Positions 61,520 to 64,000 of a DNA stretch of 64,000 nucleotides are shown here, one piece after another. The notes beneath the pieces are model-generated. The model was given only the letters and a program-made list of their open reading frames with translations, had not been told where the DNA came from and made no database searches. How positions within the stretch are numbered: the stretch's first letter is position 1; each line of letters starts with the position of its first letter. Location: contig NZ_JAJUXH010000012.1 of assembly GCF_021390245.1 (NCBI RefSeq), forward strand, positions 1-64,000, written 5' to 3'. The position numbers and the translations under genes were made by a program. Source of the stretch: Dyadobacter sp. CY323. GTDB lineage: Bacteria > Bacteroidota > Bacteroidia > Cytophagales > Spirosomataceae.

Positions 61520-62059
61520 ATGAAAAAGAAAGTAATTTTTAACGGACTAATGCTCACACTCGTGGGTCTGTTCATGACCACATTCGCTTTCGCCCAGGCT
61601 GACAAGGCCAGCCGCCCAAGTCCTCCGCAAACCGCTTCCGGAAAAGTGGGAGGTGCAACGGTAACGATCAATTATTCAAGCCCTTCTGTAAAAGGAAGAA
61701 AGATTTTTGGCGACCTGGTACCTTATGACAAAGTATGGAGAGCAGGCGCAAACGAAGCGACGATATTCGAGACCGACAAGGATATTACGGTGGGCGGCAA
61801 GAAATTACCCGCTGGCAAATACAGCCTTTACGCCATTCCGGGTGCCAACGAATGGTCTTTTGTTTTCAATTCCGAGACCGGCCAGTGGGGTATAAAACGT
61901 GGTGGCGACACCTCGAAAGACGCGTCGAAAGATGTTCTTACCGTAACCGCAAAACCGGCTAAAAGTGCATCGTTAAATGAAAAGCTGGCCTACGAAGTAA
62001 CATCAACCGGTTTTGTGCTGCGTTGGGAAAACACCGAGGTGCCCGTTTCCATCAAATAA
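61520..62059 (+). CDS. DUF2911 secreted protein
   Basis: A 179-residue protein with a signal peptide (about 1-25, ending TFAFAQ). The DUF2911 domain follows: ATVTINYSSPSVKGRKIFGD, YDKVWRAGANEATIFETDKD and GKKLPAGKYSLYAIPGANEW. These beta-sandwich proteins are common in Bacteroidota and their function is unknown. A strong terminator follows at 62081. It lies divergently from the Tm-1-like operon across 277 bases, in which I find no gene. Confidence 0.87.
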   Translation: MKKKVIFNGLMLTLVGLFMTTFAFAQADKASRPSPPQTASGKVGGATVTINYSSPSVKGRKIFGDLVPYDKVWRAGANEATIFETDKDITVGGKKLPAGKYSLYAIPGANEWSFVFNSETGQWGIKRGGDTSKDASKDVLTVTAKPAKSASLNEKLAYEVTSTGFVLRWENTEVPVSIK

Positions 62060-62080
62060 TCGCGATCTCATTTTTATTTA

Positions 62081-62121
62081 AAACAACAGAAGCTGCCTCG
62101 AACGGGCAGCTTCTGTTGTTT
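62081..62121 (+). terminator. Intrinsic terminator after DUF2911
   Basis: A perfect 17-bp stem (62081-62097 with 62105-62121) with a 7-base loop lies 21 bases after the stop. The GC-rich core is bordered by an A-rich arm on the left and a T-rich arm on the right, so it may act in both directions. Confidence 0.85.
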
Positions 62122-62140
62122 TACACTCACATTCTGGCAA

Positions 62141-62245
62141 TTACTCTACCCGGAGCACGTGTGGAATGTCGTGCATGTGTACGGTTTTTGTAATTCCCAA
62201 ATAGTGCCGCTCCTCGCGGTATTCGGTTTTCGGAGTTGAAAGCAT
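62141..62245 (-). pseudogene. GyrI-like (effector-binding domain) fragment
   Basis: A 34-codon frame from the ATG at 62245 to TAA 62141. It begins MLSTPKTEYREERHYLGITK and continues VHMHDIPHVL, resembling the first strands of GyrI-like/AraC effector-binding domains, which normally run for about 150 residues. The rest is missing and the terminator of DUF2911 lies directly downstream. Probably a remnant of a lost gene. The nearby 62246-62382 stretch shows nothing. Confidence 0.4.
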
Positions 62246-62382
62246 GCCGGATGAATGGTTTGTTCATCACAAAGCTAATGCCTCAAAAAAGTACTCCCGG
62301 GGTGTGATTGCGACAAAAGAGGTGGGAAATCGGGCCAGTGGCCGCCAGACCAAACTGCACCCGATCTCTCACCCGGTATTTC

Positions 62383-62559
62383 CTACTTCTTCAAATGTTT
62401 TTTAACAGCTTCCACCGAAGGTCCGGCGGCTTTTACCGCCTCTTCCAGCTCTTGCCTGGTAACACCCAGCGTATCAGTCCAGTAAGATACTTCATAGTCT
62501 TCGCTCAGGTTGATCCGGCTGCTATCTGCCGGCCCTTTTTTGGTTTTGTCGTCAGCCAT
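62383..62559 (-). CDS. DUF3606 small protein
   Basis: A 58-residue protein from the ATG at 62559. The sequence INLSEDYEVSYWTDTLGVTR followed by ELEEAVKAAGPSVEAVKKHL matches DUF3606, a short helical family widespread in bacteria. A longer reading to 62712 is unlikely because the family begins at this point. Function unknown. Confidence 0.8.
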   Translation of the reverse strand: MADDKTKKGPADSSRINLSEDYEVSYWTDTLGVTRQELEEAVKAAGPSVEAVKKHLKK

Positions 62560-62656
62560 GATTGCAATGTTTGATTGTATCGCATAACTATAAAAAACCG
62601 TACCGGTTTGCGTATTTCGAATGATTGGGTTCCCGATTACACAACGCACCGGGCGT

Positions 62657-62896
62657 TCATCTACCGAACCACCCTGCCTCTTTTGCCAGGAACACAAGTT
62701 CGGCGATGACAACCACGGAGGTCACCGCAATCACCGCGATTTTAATCTTGCTTTTCTTTGTGACGGGTTCTTTCTTCTGAACTTCCGTTTTCGTCTCAAC
62801 GACCACAGGTCTCCGCATCAACGGGGCGTCTGTGCCGATTTTGGCCTTATGAAGTTCAAATAGCTCCCTACGCTTCTGCTCCAGATTCGAATCCAT
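62657..62896 (-). CDS. Small single-pass membrane protein
   Basis: A 79-residue protein with a charged, helical N-terminus (SNLEQKRRELFELHKAKIG) and one membrane segment near the C-terminus (about 50-70, IAVIAVTSVVVIAELVFLAK). It lies 97 bases upstream of the DUF3606 gene on the same strand. The 279 bases from here to the ABC permease show no gene. Confidence 0.6.
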   Translation of the reverse strand: MDSNLEQKRRELFELHKAKIGTDAPLMRRPVVVETKTEVQKKEPVTKKSKIKIAVIAVTSVVVIAELVFLAKEAGWFGR

Positions 62897-63175
62897 AAAA
62901 TCAATATTATTTTAGTCCTGAAATAAATGACCAAACTTCCTGAAAAACGTCAATAGTTTACTCAAAATTTTGGTCCGATCCCACAAGCACATCATTTATT
63001 TTTTCCTGTCCGGGCTGCGGCATTTCCAAAAACAGAACGGTCACCACTATGCGTAATGGCCATTTTTGGTCGTTTGTCGATGAACGAGGTTGTATGCCGA
63101 CAGCATTTATTTTTCGAGAATTATCGGCGCATTATTGTACTGACAAAGGATTGGTAAACCGCAACTCTGACCACC

Positions 63176-64000
63176 ATGTTCAGGAACTATTTCAAAATCG
63201 CTCAGAGGAACTTGCTGCGACACAAAAGTTTCTCTTTTATCAACATCCTGGGGCTGACCGTCGGGTTGACCTGCTGTTTTCTGATCCTGGTTTTTGTTCG
63301 CCATGAGCTGAGTTACGATACTTTTCATGCCAAATACGATCGGATTTACCGGCTCAATTACATGCCCAAATTCGCCGGGTACTCTCAGTTTATCGGCTTG
63401 ACCCCGGCAGTCGCGTCGCCATTGCTGCCTGATTATTTCTCAGAGATCGAAACGTCGGCCAGGGTTTACCGGAGCAATGCGACCATCGAAGTCCCTACCG
63501 ATTCCAATACGCGGCCGGTCAAGTTTGATGAAGACCATTTTTACTTCGCCGATTCCAGTCTGATGGATATTTTCTCGTTTCAGTTTTTAGAAGGCAATGT
63601 GCGGACTGCATTGAAAGACAAATATTCAGTAGTGATCACAGAGAAGATCTCGGGCAAATATTTCGGGGGACAAAACGCCCTGGGCCGGACTTTGATTTAT
63701 GAGGGAAAACATCCGTTGAAAGTCACGGGCGTAATCAAAGAACTGCCCGACAACTCCCACATCCGCATCGATTTACTCTCGGACTACCAAACCATGTTTG
63801 CGACAGAAAGTGAGCTCGTGCGTACCAATCTGCCGCAAAACTGGGTGATCACGCATTCTTCGACCTATGTACTGCTGCGTCCGGGCAGATCCCCGGCGAC
63901 GGTTAACGCACGATTGCCGAAGTTTTTGGCGACACACGCCGACAAGGAACTGGCAAAGGATATCGAATACACGTTACAGCCGCTGACCGACATTCACCTG
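63176..64000 (+). CDS. ABC transporter permease (MacB/FtsX type), 5' part
   Basis: The frame from ATG 63176 stays open to the right edge (275 codons), so the gene is cut by the window. The N-terminus NYFKIAQRNLLRHKSFSFIN then LGLTVGLTCCFLILVFVRHE carries the first membrane segment. A large MacB-like periplasmic domain follows (RVYRSNATIEVPTD, FSFQFLEGNVRTALKDKYSV). This is the layout of MacB/FtsX permeases of the ABC antimicrobial-peptide or lipoprotein transporter type that are abundant in Bacteroidota. The partner genes lie beyond the window. Confidence 0.88.
   Translation, partial: MFRNYFKIAQRNLLRHKSFSFINILGLTVGLTCCFLILVFVRHELSYDTFHAKYDRIYRLNYMPKFAGYSQFIGLTPAVASPLLPDYFSEIETSARVYRSNATIEVPTDSNTRPVKFDEDHFYFADSSLMDIFSFQFLEGNVRTALKDKYSVVITEKISGKYFGGQNALGRTLIYEGKHPLKVTGVIKELPDNSHIRIDLLSDYQTMFATESELVRTNLPQNWVITHSSTYVLLRPGRSPATVNARLPKFLATHADKELAKDIEYTLQPLTDIHL

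Noticed and set aside
63049-63306. 85-codon plus-strand frame at the right end
   Set aside because: It overlaps the ABC permease start in another frame; the permease has clear family sequence.

Overview
The window looks like a chromosomal segment from a member of the Bacteroidota, most likely Cytophagales/Spirosomaceae and Dyadobacter-like. The evidence is the gene content: a GLPGLI protein, FecI/FecR, LytTR with a propeller-type sensor kinase, a type IX secretion sorting tail, DUF748, DUF3606, DUF1569 and DUF2911 proteins, and PVC-style dehydrogenases. Promoters of the TTTG / TAnnTTTG type support this. I see no rRNA, tRNA, CRISPR array, intact insertion sequence or prophage. The genus is an inference from family content, not a measured identity.

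Layout. 1-3.8 kb: an ECF42-type sigma factor with its DGPF/YCII partner, a DUF748 protein and a MntA/HepT module. 3.8-6.7 kb: a large secreted dehydrogenase with an N-terminal cupredoxin. 6.7-12.6 kb: HicAB, Xre-RES and HigBA-type modules around a sigma factor / membrane anti-sigma / outer-membrane-barrel operon, then a gene-poor patch. 12.6-22.9 kb: a DUF1569 protein, two tandem paralogous lipoproteins, an OmpR-type two-component system, a GNAT toxin pair, and a GLPGLI plus beta-barrel operon whose barrel gene has an in-frame stop 38 codons before its apparent natural end. 22.9-30.2 kb: secreted phosphodiesterase, propeller protein, multidomain PQQ/PKD/cytochrome c dehydrogenase, a PIN-toxin module, an MBL-fold hydrolase and a solitary HigA N-terminal stub.

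30.2-34.7 kb is a four-gene D-glucarate operon (aldolase, GntP-type permease, reductase, dehydratase). 34.9-45.3 kb carries a TPR protein, a fatty acid desaturase, a CE6-type esterase, a T9SS-exported metalloprotease, a remnant of a TonB-dependent receptor, a barrel protein, a TIM-barrel isomerase-like protein and a FecI/FecR pair without an adjacent receptor. 45.3-57.5 kb has a LytTR regulator with its large sensor kinase, a CE15 esterase, a methyltransferase, an AlkA-like glycosylase, a phosphoesterase, an ABC-F protein, an AraC regulator and an HSL-type esterase. 57.7-64 kb has a Tat-type oxidoreductase, a TIM-barrel / Tm-1-like pair, DUF2911, small proteins and an ABC permease that runs off the end.

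Themes. At least six toxin-antitoxin-like modules fall within 3.1-28.8 kb. Several regulatory sites can be read directly: a promoter/operator for hicAB, 10-bp-spaced direct repeats in front of both the two-component system and the GLPGLI operon, and a perfect 14-bp inverted repeat abutting an esterase start. The most unusual signal is a set of heptanucleotide tandem arrays sitting on the stop codons of four genes. Because the unit is 7 nt and carries a stop triplet, each array places stops in all three frames.
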